Under the pieces are notes generated by a model. It searched no databases. It saw nothing but the letters and a program-made list of their open reading frames with translations, and was not told the DNA's origin. Below are positions 24,322 through 33,261 of a stretch of 56,342 nt of DNA, in pieces (position 1 is the stretch's first letter; each line of letters begins with the position of its first letter). The stretch lies in assembly GCA_016792585.1 (NCBI GenBank), contig JAEULB010000147.1, positions 1-56,342 on the forward strand, in the 5' to 3' direction. The DNA comes from Rhodospirillaceae bacterium (GTDB lineage Bacteria; Pseudomonadota; Alphaproteobacteria; SHVZ01). Made by a program: the position numbers and the translations under genes.

Positions 24322-26685
24322 CTACCTCTTCAAACGGCCGACCAGCGCGGCGGCAGCGGCGGCGACGATCGCCTCGGCATCGATCCCATGCACGCGGAAC
24401 AGGTCCTGGATGTCGCCGGACTGGCCGAAGCGGTCGACACCGAGCGGATACACCGCGCGCCCGCCGGCGCCGAGCCAGGACAACGTCGCAGGATGGCCAT
24501 CCATCACCGTGACCAGCGGCGCATCGGGCGCAAGGGCCGAGAGCAGGCGGTCCAGATGCGAGGTTCCGCCATTGACCTGCGTCTCCCGCCAGCCGGAGTA
24601 AAGCCTGGACGGCGAGGTCACCGCCAGCACGCCGATCCCCGGCATGTCCTCGGCCAGCATCTCGGCCGCTTCCATCGCCTCGGGCGCGACCGCGCCGGCA
24701 TAGACGATCGCCAGCTCGGCGCCGCGCGCCGGCGGCCTAACCCAATAGGCGCCGTCGATCACGTCGCTCTCGATCGTCGGTCGGGCGATCTGCTTCAGCT
24801 GACGCGTGGTGAGGCGGAGATAGACCGATCCGCCGTCCGGATCCTGCAGGTGGTTGAAGCTCCAGCGGAGGATCGCCTCTAGCTCGTCGACATAGGCCGG
24901 TTCGAAGTAGCTGATGCCGGGATGACCGAGTCCGATCAGCGGCGTGGTGATCGACTGGTGCGCGCCGCCCTCCGGCGCCAGCGTGATGCCGGACGGCGTC
25001 GAGACCAGGATGAAGCGGGCTCCCTGGTAGAGCGCGTAGGTCATCGCATCGAGACCTCGCGCGATGAACGGATCATAGAGCGTACCGATCGGCATCAGCC
25101 GCGAGCCGAACAGCTCGTGGCTCAATCCCATCGAAGCCAGCATCAGGAATAGGTTGTTCTCGGCGATGCCGAGCTCGATGTGCTGGCCCTGGCGGTGCAT
25201 CTGCCACTTCTGGGCCGAGACCACCTTCTCCTCGCGGAAGGCGTCGTCACGGACGGTGCGCGCGAAGATGCCGCGCTGGTTGACCCAGGGTCCCAGATTG
25301 GTCGAGACAGTCACGTCCGGCGAGGTCGTGACGATCGCCCGCGACAGCTCGGTGTCGTTGCGGCCGAGCTCGTTCAGGATGTTGCCGAAGGCGACCTGGG
25401 TCGACATCGTCTCGCCGGCGCGGAAGTCGAGCTTCGCCGGCACCGAGACCGCCGGTGCGGTGCGCACGCGGGACGCGTGCTGGCGGAAAGGCACCTGGCC
25501 TAGGAACTCTCGCGCGGATTCCTCATCGACTGCGAGACCCGCGAACGGATCCCACTCCTTGCCTTCGGAGATGCCCATCGCCTTCTTGAAGCCGGCCATC
25601 TGGTCAACCGTCATCAGCCCGGCGTGATTGTCCTTGTGGCCGGCGAGCGGCGTGCCGTGACCCTTGATCGTGTAGGCGATGAAGCATTGCGGCGTGTCGT
25701 CGCTGACGCCGCGGAAGGCTTCCCTCACCGCGTCCATGTCGTGGCCGGCGAGGTTGGTCATCAGTTCGTGCAGGCGCTGGTCGTCGTGATCGGCGAGGAT
25801 TTCGGTGACCCCGGCGACGTCCTTGAGGTCGACGACGAGGCGCTCACGCCAAACGCCCGGCTGGCCTGACGAGCCCTTGAAGGTCATCGCCGAGTAGAGG
25901 TCGTTGGGGCAATTGTCGATCCAGTCGCGGATCGCCGTGCCACCCGGCCGCTTGAACACGGCTTCGAGCTTCTTGCCGTACTTCAGCAGCACGATGTTCC
26001 AGCCGACCGCCTCGAAGAATCCGCGGATCTTCTGGAACAGCCGGTCGGAAACGACGCCGTCGAGGCTCTGGCGATTGTAGTCGATAACCCACCAGAGGTT
26101 CCGGACGTCGTGCTTCCAGCCCTCGAGCAGCGCTTCGTAGACGTTGCCCTCGTCGAGCTCCGCATCGCCCATGACCGCGATCATGCGGCCGGGGCGGAAG
26201 CCCGGCGGCGCCAGCTTCTTAAGGTGGACGTAGTCCTGCACCATCGAGGAGAACATCGTCATCGCGACGCCGAGGCCGACCGAGCCGGTCGAGAAGTCGA
26301 CCTCGTCGTGATCCTTGGTGCGCGACGGATAGGACTGCGCGCCGCCAAGGCCGCGGAAACGCTGCAGCGCATCGAGGGACTGGCGGCCGAGCATGTACTG
26401 GATCGCATGGAAGACCGGGCTCGCATGCGGCTTGACCGCGACCCGGTCCTCCGGACGCAGCACGTCGAAATAGAGCGCCGTCATCAGGGTTGCGACTGAT
26501 GCCGAAGACGCCTGGTGGCCGCCGACCTTGAGCCCGTCGCGGCTCCGACGTAGGTGGTTGGCGTTGTGGATCGTCCAGGCCGAAAGCCACAGGACCTTCT
26601 TTTCCAGCGCCGCCAGGATGGCGCGGCTGTTGGACAGGTCTGCCGCGGTCGACGATGCCGGGCCGGCGTCGGCCGGATTAGCCAT
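24322..26685 (-). CDS. Transketolase-like / homodimeric pyruvate dehydrogenase E1-like TPP enzyme
   Basis: A 787-residue thiamine-diphosphate enzyme. The cofactor-Mg motif is GDAELDEGN at residues 173-181, ending at YNRQSLDG (Asn204), a form seen in AceE (GDGEMDEP...NLQRLDG) and not in classic transketolase. The pyrimidine-domain Glu is in HIELGIAENN, and GVLAVTSPSRLY is the C-terminal domain strand. It is about 100 residues shorter than E. coli AceE. Relatives include the MdeB type that acts on 2-oxobutyrate. No E2 or E3 gene is nearby, so it would depend on subunits encoded elsewhere or act alone. Being first in an operon with alanine dehydrogenase, it plausibly oxidises the resulting pyruvate (inference). 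GGGGAG lies seven bases before the ATG. Confidence 0.82.
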   Translation of the reverse strand: MANPADAGPASSTAADLSNSRAILAALEKKVLWLSAWTIHNANHLRRSRDGLKVGGHQASSASVATLMTALYFDVLRPEDRVAVKPHASPVFHAIQYMLGRQSLDALQRFRGLGGAQSYPSRTKDHDEVDFSTGSVGLGVAMTMFSSMVQDYVHLKKLAPPGFRPGRMIAVMGDAELDEGNVYEALLEGWKHDVRNLWWVIDYNRQSLDGVVSDRLFQKIRGFFEAVGWNIVLLKYGKKLEAVFKRPGGTAIRDWIDNCPNDLYSAMTFKGSSGQPGVWRERLVVDLKDVAGVTEILADHDDQRLHELMTNLAGHDMDAVREAFRGVSDDTPQCFIAYTIKGHGTPLAGHKDNHAGLMTVDQMAGFKKAMGISEGKEWDPFAGLAVDEESAREFLGQVPFRQHASRVRTAPAVSVPAKLDFRAGETMSTQVAFGNILNELGRNDTELSRAIVTTSPDVTVSTNLGPWVNQRGIFARTVRDDAFREEKVVSAQKWQMHRQGQHIELGIAENNLFLMLASMGLSHELFGSRLMPIGTLYDPFIARGLDAMTYALYQGARFILVSTPSGITLAPEGGAHQSITTPLIGLGHPGISYFEPAYVDELEAILRWSFNHLQDPDGGSVYLRLTTRQLKQIARPTIESDVIDGAYWVRPPARGAELAIVYAGAVAPEAMEAAEMLAEDMPGIGVLAVTSPSRLYSGWRETQVNGGTSHLDRLLSALAPDAPLVTVMDGHPATLSWLGAGGRAVYPLGVDRFGQSGDIQDLFRVHGIDAEAIVAAAAAALVGRLKR

Positions 26686-26703
26686 GGTTGCTCCCCTTGC
26701 GCG

Positions 26704-26757
26704 CGACCGGGAGTATACGCAGGCAGTCGGCCGGCGCCATCGGTTAACGACCGGGAG
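26704..26757. repeat. Direct repeat in the promoter region of the E1-like operon
   Basis: CGACCGGGAG occurs at 26704-26713 and again at 26748-26757, start-to-start 44 bases, each followed by TAT or AAT. The first copy overlaps a TATACT hexamer on the minus strand (26712-26717) that could be the -10 element for the E1-like gene; I see no matching -35. The repeats could be an operator, but this is weak evidence. Confidence 0.35.
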
Positions 26758-26877
26758 AATCGTGACAAATCCCGCCTGGACTTTAGCTCCCCCTAGCCTC
26801 CCCGTCGGATTTCGCTAAACTCAGCGCCCAACGCGGACGCCCTGAAATGGGAGGAACCGTTTAGGTCCGGGACGGGA

Positions 26878-27363
26878 ATGGCCGAGAAGATCGACTTCAG
26901 CAAGGTGCGCTTCCTCATCGTCGACAACAATTCGTTGTCGGCTCAGATGATTGAGGACATCCTGCGCATGCTGGGAACGACCTCCCTTCGCCGCGCCAAC
27001 GACTCGACCAAGGCCAAGGCGGCGCTTCGCGAAGGCGACATCGACATCGTCATCACGGAGCGCGAGCTCGAGCCCGAGTCGGGCATCCAGCTCGTCGACT
27101 ACATCCGCCACAGCGCCGAGTCTCTGGACCGGCTGATGCCGGTGATCATGCTGACCGCGCGCTCGGAATCCGAATATGTGACCGAGGCACGCGACAAGGG
27201 CGTGACCGAGTTCCTGGCCAAGCCCTTCACCGTCGATTCGCTCTATCGCCGGATCGCCTCGGTGATCGCGCGTCCGCGCGCCTTCGTCAATTCGCCGCAG
27301 TACTTCGGTCCTGACCGCCGCCGCCGGCAGCAGGCCTATTCCGGGCCGAACCGGCGCAGCTGA
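26878..27363 (+). CDS. CheY-like receiver protein with Asp-to-Glu phosphosite
   Basis: A 161-residue cytosolic single-domain response regulator. The receiver covers residues 8-130: RFLIVDNN (acidic site Asp16), IDIVITERELEPESG (site strand), MLTARS (Thr93) and FLAKPF (Lys115). Aligning the site strand with the usual DLVLLDxxLPxxxG puts Glu61 exactly at the phosphorylated Asp; codon GAG at 27058-27060. A basic tail containing FGPDRRRRQQAYSGPNRRS follows, with no DNA-binding domain. Glu at this place can mimic the phosphorylated state, so the protein may be locked on or work by binding only. Its stop overlaps the next start as TGATG, showing tight coupling to the Hpt-like gene. Confidence 0.88.
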   Translation: MAEKIDFSKVRFLIVDNNSLSAQMIEDILRMLGTTSLRRANDSTKAKAALREGDIDIVITERELEPESGIQLVDYIRHSAESLDRLMPVIMLTARSESEYVTEARDKGVTEFLAKPFTVDSLYRRIASVIARPRAFVNSPQYFGPDRRRRQQAYSGPNRRS

Positions 27364-27875
27364 TGACCGGTCGGGGCCGTCCTCCGGGCAAGTCGAAGGT
27401 CCAGATCATCCAGCCGACGGGCGAGCTCCGGAAGCGGGCCGTCAATTACAAGAAGGGCTTCTCGGTCGAGCTGACGTCCTCCGAGATGATCCAGCTCGAA
27501 AAGGTCGTCCACCAGTCCAAGGACAAGTTCGTCGTGTCGGTCGGCGAGAAGCTGAAGAATCTCCGCGACGCCGCGCATGCGATCGCCGAGGACGCGATGT
27601 CGATCCCGGGCTTCCTCAGGACCGCCGAGAAAGACTCGCTCGAGATCAAGGGTCTCGGCGGCACCTTCGACTTTCCGCTGCTGACCCAGGTCGCGAAGTC
27701 GCTGAACGATTACGTGCGCGGCCTCAAGAACGTGACCAAGGTCCATCTCGAAATCATCACGCTGCACGTCGACGCTCTCTACGTGATCCTTGGCCAGCAC
27801 ATCACCGGCCAGGGCGGCGCCACCGAGGCCGAGGTGCTGTCGGCGCTCCTGCAGGCGACCAGGAAGTTCGGCTGA
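27363..27875 (+). CDS. Degenerate Hpt-domain-like helical protein
   Basis: A 170-residue mostly helical cytosolic protein. The segment LEIKGLGGTFDFPLLTQVAK (93-112) matches the Hpt phosphotransfer consensus H-x-(L/I)-K-G-x-(G/A)-x-x-(F/L)-x-x-x-x-(L)-x-x-(L/V)-A. However, the residue at the His position is Leu93 (codon 27639-27641), so it cannot be phosphorylated there. The N-terminus is basic (MTGRGRPPGKSK), and a helical region 36-80 precedes the Hpt-like bundle. The start ATG overlaps the receiver stop by one base. The product probably partners the neighbouring receiver in a non-phosphorylating interaction. The family assignment rests on this motif alone. Confidence 0.7.
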   Translation: MTGRGRPPGKSKVQIIQPTGELRKRAVNYKKGFSVELTSSEMIQLEKVVHQSKDKFVVSVGEKLKNLRDAAHAIAEDAMSIPGFLRTAEKDSLEIKGLGGTFDFPLLTQVAKSLNDYVRGLKNVTKVHLEIITLHVDALYVILGQHITGQGGATEAEVLSALLQATRKFG

Positions 27876-27894
27876 GCGAAGTCGCCGGCGCGCG

Positions 27895-29721
27895 TCACGC
27901 GAGACCTTCGCGCGCCGCCTCCTGCTGGCGGCGCCACATCGAGGCATAGAGCCCGCCCACCGCCAGCAGCTCGCCATGACGGCCGCGCTCGACGATCCGG
28001 CCATGTTCCAGGACCAGGATCTGGTCCGCGTCGATCACGGTCGAAAGCCGATGGGCGATCACCAGCGTCGTCCGGCTGCGCGAGACCTCGCGCAAGGAGG
28101 CCTGGATCTCCTTCTCGGTATGCGTATCGAGCGCCGAGGTCGCCTCGTCGAACAGGAAGACCGGCGGATGCTTGAGCAAGGTTCGGGCGATCGCCACCCG
28201 CTGCTTCTCGCCGCCCGAGAGCTTGAGGCCGCGCTCGCCGACCATGGTGTCGTAGCCGGCGGGCAGGCTCTCGACGAAGCGTTGGATCTGGGCGAGCCGC
28301 GCCGCTTCCCTCACCTCCTCCGGCGAGGCGTCGGGGCGGCCATAGGCGACGTTGTAGTAGATCGTGTCGTTGAAGAGCACCGTGTCCTGGGGAACGATGC
28401 CAATCGCGGCACGAAGACTCGCCTGCGTGACGTTCCTGATGTCCTGGCCGTCGATCAGGATCGCGCCGTCGCTGACGTCGTAGAAGCGGAACAGTAACCG
28501 GCTGATCGTCGACTTGCCGGCCCCGCTGGGGCCGACGATGGCGACGGTTGAGCCTGGCTCGACGGCGAAGCTGACGTCTTCGAGGATCCGGCGCTCGGGC
28601 TCGTAGGCAAAGCCGACCCGATGGAATTCGATCCGTCCACCCGAGACCTGGAGCGCCGACGCGCCAGGCCTATCCGCGACCTCGCGCTCGACCTTCAGCA
28701 GCTGGAACATCTTCTCCATGTCGATGATCGACTGCTTGATCTGCCGATAGACGTTCCCGAGGAAGTTGAGCGGCAGATAGAGCTGGATCAGGTAGGCGTT
28801 CACCAGCACGAAGTCGCCGACCGTCATCGTGCCTTCCGTGACGCCATGGCCCGCCATGATCATGATCGCGGTTACGCCGATGGCGATGATCAAGCCCTGG
28901 CCGACGTTTAGGATCGAGAGCGTCGTCGCGGACTTGACCGACGCACGCTCGAAACGCTCGAGCGCCGTGTCGAAGCGCTTCGCCTCATGCTCCTCGTTGC
29001 CGAAATACTTGACCGTCTCGTAGTTGAGAAGGCTGTCGATCGCCTTGGCGTGCGCCTCCTCCTCGGTCTCGTTCATCTGGCGGCGGAACTTGGTCCGCCA
29101 TTCGGTGATCGTCAGCGTGTAGGCGATGTAGGCGACGATGGTGACGAATGTGACGCCGGCGTAGCTGAAGTCGTAGAGGCCCCAGAGGATGCCGCAGACC
29201 AGTGCCATCTCGACGAATGTCGGAAGGATCATGAAGACGAGATACGAGAGCAGCGAATCGATGCCTGACGTGCCGCGCTCGATCACGCGCGAAAGCCCGC
29301 CGGTCTGGCGCTCGAGGTGGAAGCGGAGCGACAGCGCGTGCAGGTGCCGGAAGGTGGCGAGGCCGAGCGAGCGGATGGCACGCTGGCCGACCTTGGCGAA
29401 TACCGCGTCGCGAAGCTCGGCCGAAGCCGAGGCGACGACGCGAAGCAGGCCGTATCCCAGGATCAGCGACACCGGGACCGCGATCGCGTGGGCGGCGCCC
29501 GCGCTCAACGCATCGACCGCGCCCTTGTAGAGGAGGGGCACGTTGACCGTCGCGTACTTGGCACCGAGAAGGAGCAGCAGAGCGAGGACGACACGTGCGC
29601 GAAGCTCCGTTTCGCCCTTCGGCCATACGAATGGGAGCAGGAACCTGATCGTATCGCGGTCGCTGCGGCGCGGCGCCGCCGCCGTTGCCGGCGGAACTTG
29701 AGCGGGAGCGGAGATGTCCAT
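27895..29721 (-). CDS. Atm1/HMT-type ABC exporter, fused membrane and ATPase domains
   Basis: A 608-residue half-transporter. Residues about 30-330 form six membrane helices; the cytosolic loop NYETVKYFGNEEHEAKRFD is the signature of the Atm1 (ABCB7) and heavy-metal-tolerance branch. The ATPase (about 360-595) has Walker A GPSGAGKST, the Q-loop IVPQDTVLFNDTI, the signature LSGGEKQRVAIART, Walker B VFLFDEATSALD and the H-loop VIAHRLST. In alphaproteobacteria this group exports glutathione-linked species and supports metal homeostasis (known of the family). It is convergent with the receiver/Hpt-like pair and divergent from the EamA-type gene. Confidence 0.92.
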   Translation of the reverse strand: MDISAPAQVPPATAAAPRRSDRDTIRFLLPFVWPKGETELRARVVLALLLLLGAKYATVNVPLLYKGAVDALSAGAAHAIAVPVSLILGYGLLRVVASASAELRDAVFAKVGQRAIRSLGLATFRHLHALSLRFHLERQTGGLSRVIERGTSGIDSLLSYLVFMILPTFVEMALVCGILWGLYDFSYAGVTFVTIVAYIAYTLTITEWRTKFRRQMNETEEEAHAKAIDSLLNYETVKYFGNEEHEAKRFDTALERFERASVKSATTLSILNVGQGLIIAIGVTAIMIMAGHGVTEGTMTVGDFVLVNAYLIQLYLPLNFLGNVYRQIKQSIIDMEKMFQLLKVEREVADRPGASALQVSGGRIEFHRVGFAYEPERRILEDVSFAVEPGSTVAIVGPSGAGKSTISRLLFRFYDVSDGAILIDGQDIRNVTQASLRAAIGIVPQDTVLFNDTIYYNVAYGRPDASPEEVREAARLAQIQRFVESLPAGYDTMVGERGLKLSGGEKQRVAIARTLLKHPPVFLFDEATSALDTHTEKEIQASLREVSRSRTTLVIAHRLSTVIDADQILVLEHGRIVERGRHGELLAVGGLYASMWRRQQEAAREGLA

Positions 29722-29813
29722 GGGTCCTAGACGGTTAGCAAGGTTTGCCGGTCTTCGCCAGTCCGCCCGAGATAGTCGTCGGATTCGGCCGTGGGATCAT
29801 AGATAGTGCGTCC

Positions 29814-30698
29814 ATGTCCGCCGCCCAATCCCCGCTTCGCGGCATCGCCTTCATGGTGCTGTCGGTCGCCATCTTCTGCGTCATGGACGTGCTGGTGAAG
29901 CTTCTGTCGCAGACCTATCACCCGTTTCAGGTCGCGTTCTTCCGAAGCGTCTTCGCACTGGTGCCGATCGCCGTGATGGTCGCCGCAAGCGGCGGCATGC
30001 GCGTCCTCAGGACGCGGCACCTGGGCGGCCACGCCGCGCGGTCGGTCGTCGGGATCGCGGCGCTACTGATGTTCTTCTACTCATTCGCCCACATGAAGCT
30101 CGCCGACGTGGTGGCGATCGGCTTTGCCGGACCTCTTTTCATCACGGCGCTTTCGGTGCCGCTGCTGGGCGAGCAGGTCGGCTGGCGCCGCTGGAGCGCG
30201 GTGATCGTGGGATTCCTCGGCGTCATGCTGGTGGTCAATCCAGGCTCGGGCGTCCTGGATCCGGTCGCCTTCATCGCGCTTGGCGCGGCACTGTTCTACT
30301 CGTTCGCCGTGATCGTCATCCGCCGGCTGTCGACGACGGAGTCGAATGCGGCAATCGTCTTCTATTTCTCCATCGCTGCCTCCGTCGTCTGCGGGGCGAT
30401 GATGCCGTTCCTGTGGATCTCGCCCAGCCTCGAGCATCTGGCGCTGCTGATCCTGATTGGCCTTCTCGGCGGCAGCGCCCAGTACGTGATGGTCGAGGCA
30501 TTCCGTTGGGGACAGGTGTCGCTGCTGGCGCCCTTCGAGTACACCGCGATCTTCTTCAGCCTGGGCTTCGGCTACTTCATTTTCGGCGAGACGGCGTCGA
30601 CGACGATGCTGATCGGCGTCGCGATCATCGCCTCGAGCGGCCTCTACATCCTGAACCGCGAGACGGTGCGCGCGCGTCAGGCAGCAAAGGCCGCCTAG
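29814..30698 (+). CDS. EamA/DMT superfamily permease
   Basis: A 294-residue inner-membrane protein with about ten hydrophobic segments in two EamA repeats. Markers include [13 protein letters not shown] and [15 protein letters not shown] in the first half and [28 protein letters not shown] in the second, the latter being typical of the drug/metabolite transporter family. The frame opens at a TTG at 29745, but the first residues there are polar and unlike the family, so I chose the ATG at 29814. Substrate unknown. Its stop shares CTAG with the stop of ntrC. Confidence 0.9.
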   Translation: MSAAQSPLRGIAFMVLSVAIFCVMDVLVKLLSQTYHPFQVAFFRSVFALVPIAVMVAASGGMRVLRTRHLGGHAARSVVGIAALLMFFYSFAHMKLADVVAIGFAGPLFITALSVPLLGEQVGWRRWSAVIVGFLGVMLVVNPGSGVLDPVAFIALGAALFYSFAVIVIRRLSTTESNAAIVFYFSIAASVVCGAMMPFLWISPSLEHLALLILIGLLGGSAQYVMVEAFRWGQVSLLAPFEYTAIFFSLGFGYFIFGETASTTMLIGVAIIASSGLYILNRETVRARQAAKAA

Positions 30699-32146
30699 GC
30701 CTTCATGCCGCGGATCACCTGGATGTCGAGCTCGCGGATCTTCTTGCGGAGCGTATTGCGGTTGAGCCCGAGCAGCTCGGCGGCGCGGATCTGGTTGCCG
30801 CGGGTCGCCAGCAGCGACAGCGAGATCAACGGCCGCTCGACCTCGCGCAGAACGCGATCGTAGAGGCCGGAGGCCGGAAGGCCGTCCTTGTGGGCGTCGA
30901 AGAAATCGCGGAGATGGCGCTCGACCGCCTGGGTCAGGCTCTCGCCGTCGGGCGCGCCGCGCGGCTCCGCCGACATCGCCGGCTCGGCCAGCTCCATGTC
31001 GATGATGTCGAGGCCGATCACCGGCTCGGTGTAGAGCGCAGCAAGACGGCGCACCAGGTTCTCGAGTTCGCGCACGTTGCCGGGCCAGCGGTAACGCTTG
31101 AGCCGCTCCATCGCCGCCTCGTCGACGGTCTTGGTCGGCAGGCCTTCGGCGCTCGCCTGGCTCAGGTAGTGGCTGACCAGCTCGGGAATGTCCTCGCTCC
31201 GCTCGCGTAGCGGCGGCAGCCGGATCGGCACGACGTTGAGCCGGTAGTAGAGGTCCTCGCGGAACAGACCCTGGCGGATCAGCTGACGGAGATCGCGATG
31301 GGTCGCAGCGATGATGCGAACGTCGGAGCGAATCGCGGTGCGGCCGCCGACGGTCGTGTACTCGCCCTGCTGCAGCACGCGGAGCAGCCGCGTTTGCGCA
31401 TCCGGCGGCATGTCGCCAATCTCGTCGAGGAACAGCGTGCCGCCCTGGGCCTGCTCGAAGCGGCCGGTGGTGCGCTGGACCGCACCGGTGAAGGCGCCGC
31501 GCTCATGCCCGAACAACTCGCTTTCGATCAGCTCGCGCGGGATCGCCGCCATGTTGACGGCGACGAATGGCCCGCCGCGGCGTTTGCCGTAGTCGTGCAG
31601 CGCGCGCGCCACCAGTTCCTTGCCGGTGCCGGACTCGCCGGTGATGGTGACCGTGAGGTCGGTCCCCATCAGGCGCGCCAGCACGCGGTAGATCTCCTGC
31701 ATCGCCGGCGAGCGGCCGATCAGCGGCAGGCGTTCGTCACCGTCGTCCGTCCGCTCGGCCGCCGCCCGCGACGACGGTTCGGAGAGTGCCCTGCGCACCA
31801 CCTGGACCAGCTCGTTCAGGTCGAACGGCTTCGGCAGGTATTCGAAGGCGCCGCGCTCGGTCGCCTTGACCGCGGTCAGCAGCGTGTTCTGCGCGCTCAT
31901 CACGACGACGCGCAGCTCCGGCCGCTGCTTGCGGATCCGCGGCAGCAGGTCGAGGCCGTTGCCGTCGGGCATCAGCACGTCGGTGATCACGAGATCGCCG
32001 TCGCCGTCCTCGATCCAGCGCCAGAGGGTGGCTGTGTTGCCCGTCGCGCGCACGTCGTGCCCGAGGCGTGCCAGCGCCTGGGTCAGCACCGTGCGGATGG
32101 CGCGGTCGTCGTCGGCGATCAGGATGGTACGAGCCGCCTCGCTCAT
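30695..32146 (-). CDS. ntrC: Nitrogen regulation response regulator NtrC (GlnG)
   Basis: A 483-residue activator of sigma-54 promoters. The receiver (residues 8-125) has the intact acidic pair at 12-14 and phosphosite Asp56 ([10 protein letters not shown]). The AAA+ domain (about 150-380) has Walker A GESGTGKE, the sigma-54 contact loop [11 protein letters not shown] and Walker [11 protein letters not shown]. The C-terminal Fis-type helix-turn-helix reads [20 protein letters not shown]. The gene overlaps ntrB by four bases. It would be phosphorylated by NtrB under nitrogen limitation and may control the amino-acid catabolic genes around it (inference; no binding site was identified). Confidence 0.97.
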   Translation of the reverse strand: MSEAARTILIADDDRAIRTVLTQALARLGHDVRATGNTATLWRWIEDGDGDLVITDVLMPDGNGLDLLPRIRKQRPELRVVVMSAQNTLLTAVKATERGAFEYLPKPFDLNELVQVVRRALSEPSSRAAAERTDDGDERLPLIGRSPAMQEIYRVLARLMGTDLTVTITGESGTGKELVARALHDYGKRRGGPFVAVNMAAIPRELIESELFGHERGAFTGAVQRTTGRFEQAQGGTLFLDEIGDMPPDAQTRLLRVLQQGEYTTVGGRTAIRSDVRIIAATHRDLRQLIRQGLFREDLYYRLNVVPIRLPPLRERSEDIPELVSHYLSQASAEGLPTKTVDEAAMERLKRYRWPGNVRELENLVRRLAALYTEPVIGLDIIDMELAEPAMSAEPRGAPDGESLTQAVERHLRDFFDAHKDGLPASGLYDRVLREVERPLISLSLLATRGNQIRAAELLGLNRNTLRKKIRELDIQVIRGMKA

Positions 32147-33261
32147 GCGTCGTCCATTTCCACGCCGCCCGGCGCCACCGGCAGCAGCACGCGAAAGACG
32201 GTGCGGCCGTTATTGCTGTCGAACTCGATCACGCCACCATGGTCGCCGACGATCTTCGCCACCAGCGCCAGGCCGAGGCCGGTGCCGTTGACCTTGGTCG
32301 TGACGAACGGATCGAACAGGTGGGGCCGGATGTCTTCCGGGATACCGCCGCCATTGTCCTGGACCGAGACCACCAGCGGCAGGCGAAGCGGTGCCGCACC
32401 GCCCGGTACCGCGAGCCGGATGCCGTGCTGGTAGGCGGTCTGCAGTACGATCTCGCCTTCGCCGGGCGGGACGACCTCGGCCGCGTTCTTGACTAGGTTG
32501 AGGAACACCTGGATCAGCTGGTCGCGGTTGCCGAGCGCCGGCGGCAGCGACGGATCGTAGCGCTCGACGAAGCGGACGTTGCGGCCGAAGCCGGCCTCGG
32601 CGAGACGCTTCACATGCTCCAGCACGCGATGGATGTTGACCGGCCCGCGCGGCACCGGCCGGCCGTCGGAGAACGCCTCCATGCGGTCGACCAGCGCGCA
32701 AATGCGATCGGTCTCATCGCAGATCAGCTGCGTCAGCGTCTGGTCGCCGGGGCTGGCTCCCTGCTCGAGCAGCTGGGCGGCGCCGCGGATGCCGGAGAGC
32801 GGGTTCTTCACCTCGTGCGCCAGCATCGCCGCCATCGCCGTCAGCGAGCGCGCGGCACCGCGATGGACGAGCTGGCGGTCGATCTTGAGCGCGATCGATC
32901 GCTCATGCAGCGAGATCGCGACCCAGCCCGGATGCTCGGACATCGCCGCTATCTCGGCGGTGACGACGTGGCTCTTGATCCGCGGCGTCTCGATCGACAA
33001 TCCGTATTCGGAGACGCTGCCGCCGATCTCGCGTACCTGCTCGATCAGCCCGAGAATGGGGCTTCCGACCGGAAGGAAATCGGCGATCGAGCGGCCCGCG
33101 AGCGTCGACCAACTCGCCGCCAGGAACTGCTCGGCCGCAAGGTTCGCCATGCGCAGACGATTGTCGCCATCGACGGCGAGGACCGGATGCGGCAGCGCGT
33201 TGAGGAGCGAGGAGCCGTCCGGGTCCGGCATCCGGCGCTGGCGGAGCGCCGTCGCCTTCAT
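32143..33261 (-). CDS. ntrB: Nitrogen regulation sensor histidine kinase NtrB (GlnL)
   Basis: A 372-residue cytosolic histidine kinase without membrane segments, as expected for NtrB. A PAS domain occupies about residues 15-125 ([18 protein letters not shown]). The H-box is [19 protein letters not shown] with His149. The N-box is [11 protein letters not shown], and the ATP lid region has [10 protein letters not shown] and [13 protein letters not shown]. It overlaps dusB upstream and ntrC downstream by four bases each, the standard nifR3-ntrB-ntrC arrangement of alphaproteobacteria. Confidence 0.97.
   Translation of the reverse strand: MKATALRQRRMPDPDGSSLLNALPHPVLAVDGDNRLRMANLAAEQFLAASWSTLAGRSIADFLPVGSPILGLIEQVREIGGSVSEYGLSIETPRIKSHVVTAEIAAMSEHPGWVAISLHERSIALKIDRQLVHRGAARSLTAMAAMLAHEVKNPLSGIRGAAQLLEQGASPGDQTLTQLICDETDRICALVDRMEAFSDGRPVPRGPVNIHRVLEHVKRLAEAGFGRNVRFVERYDPSLPPALGNRDQLIQVFLNLVKNAAEVVPPGEGEIVLQTAYQHGIRLAVPGGAAPLRLPLVVSVQDNGGGIPEDIRPHLFDPFVTTKVNGTGLGLALVAKIVGDHGGVIEFDSNNGRTVFRVLLPVAPGGVEMDDA

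Noticed and set aside
26845..26877. EcfG-type general stress promoter (GGAAC ... CGTT) before the receiver gene
   Set aside because: GGAAC and CGTT are directly adjacent instead of separated by 16-17 bases.
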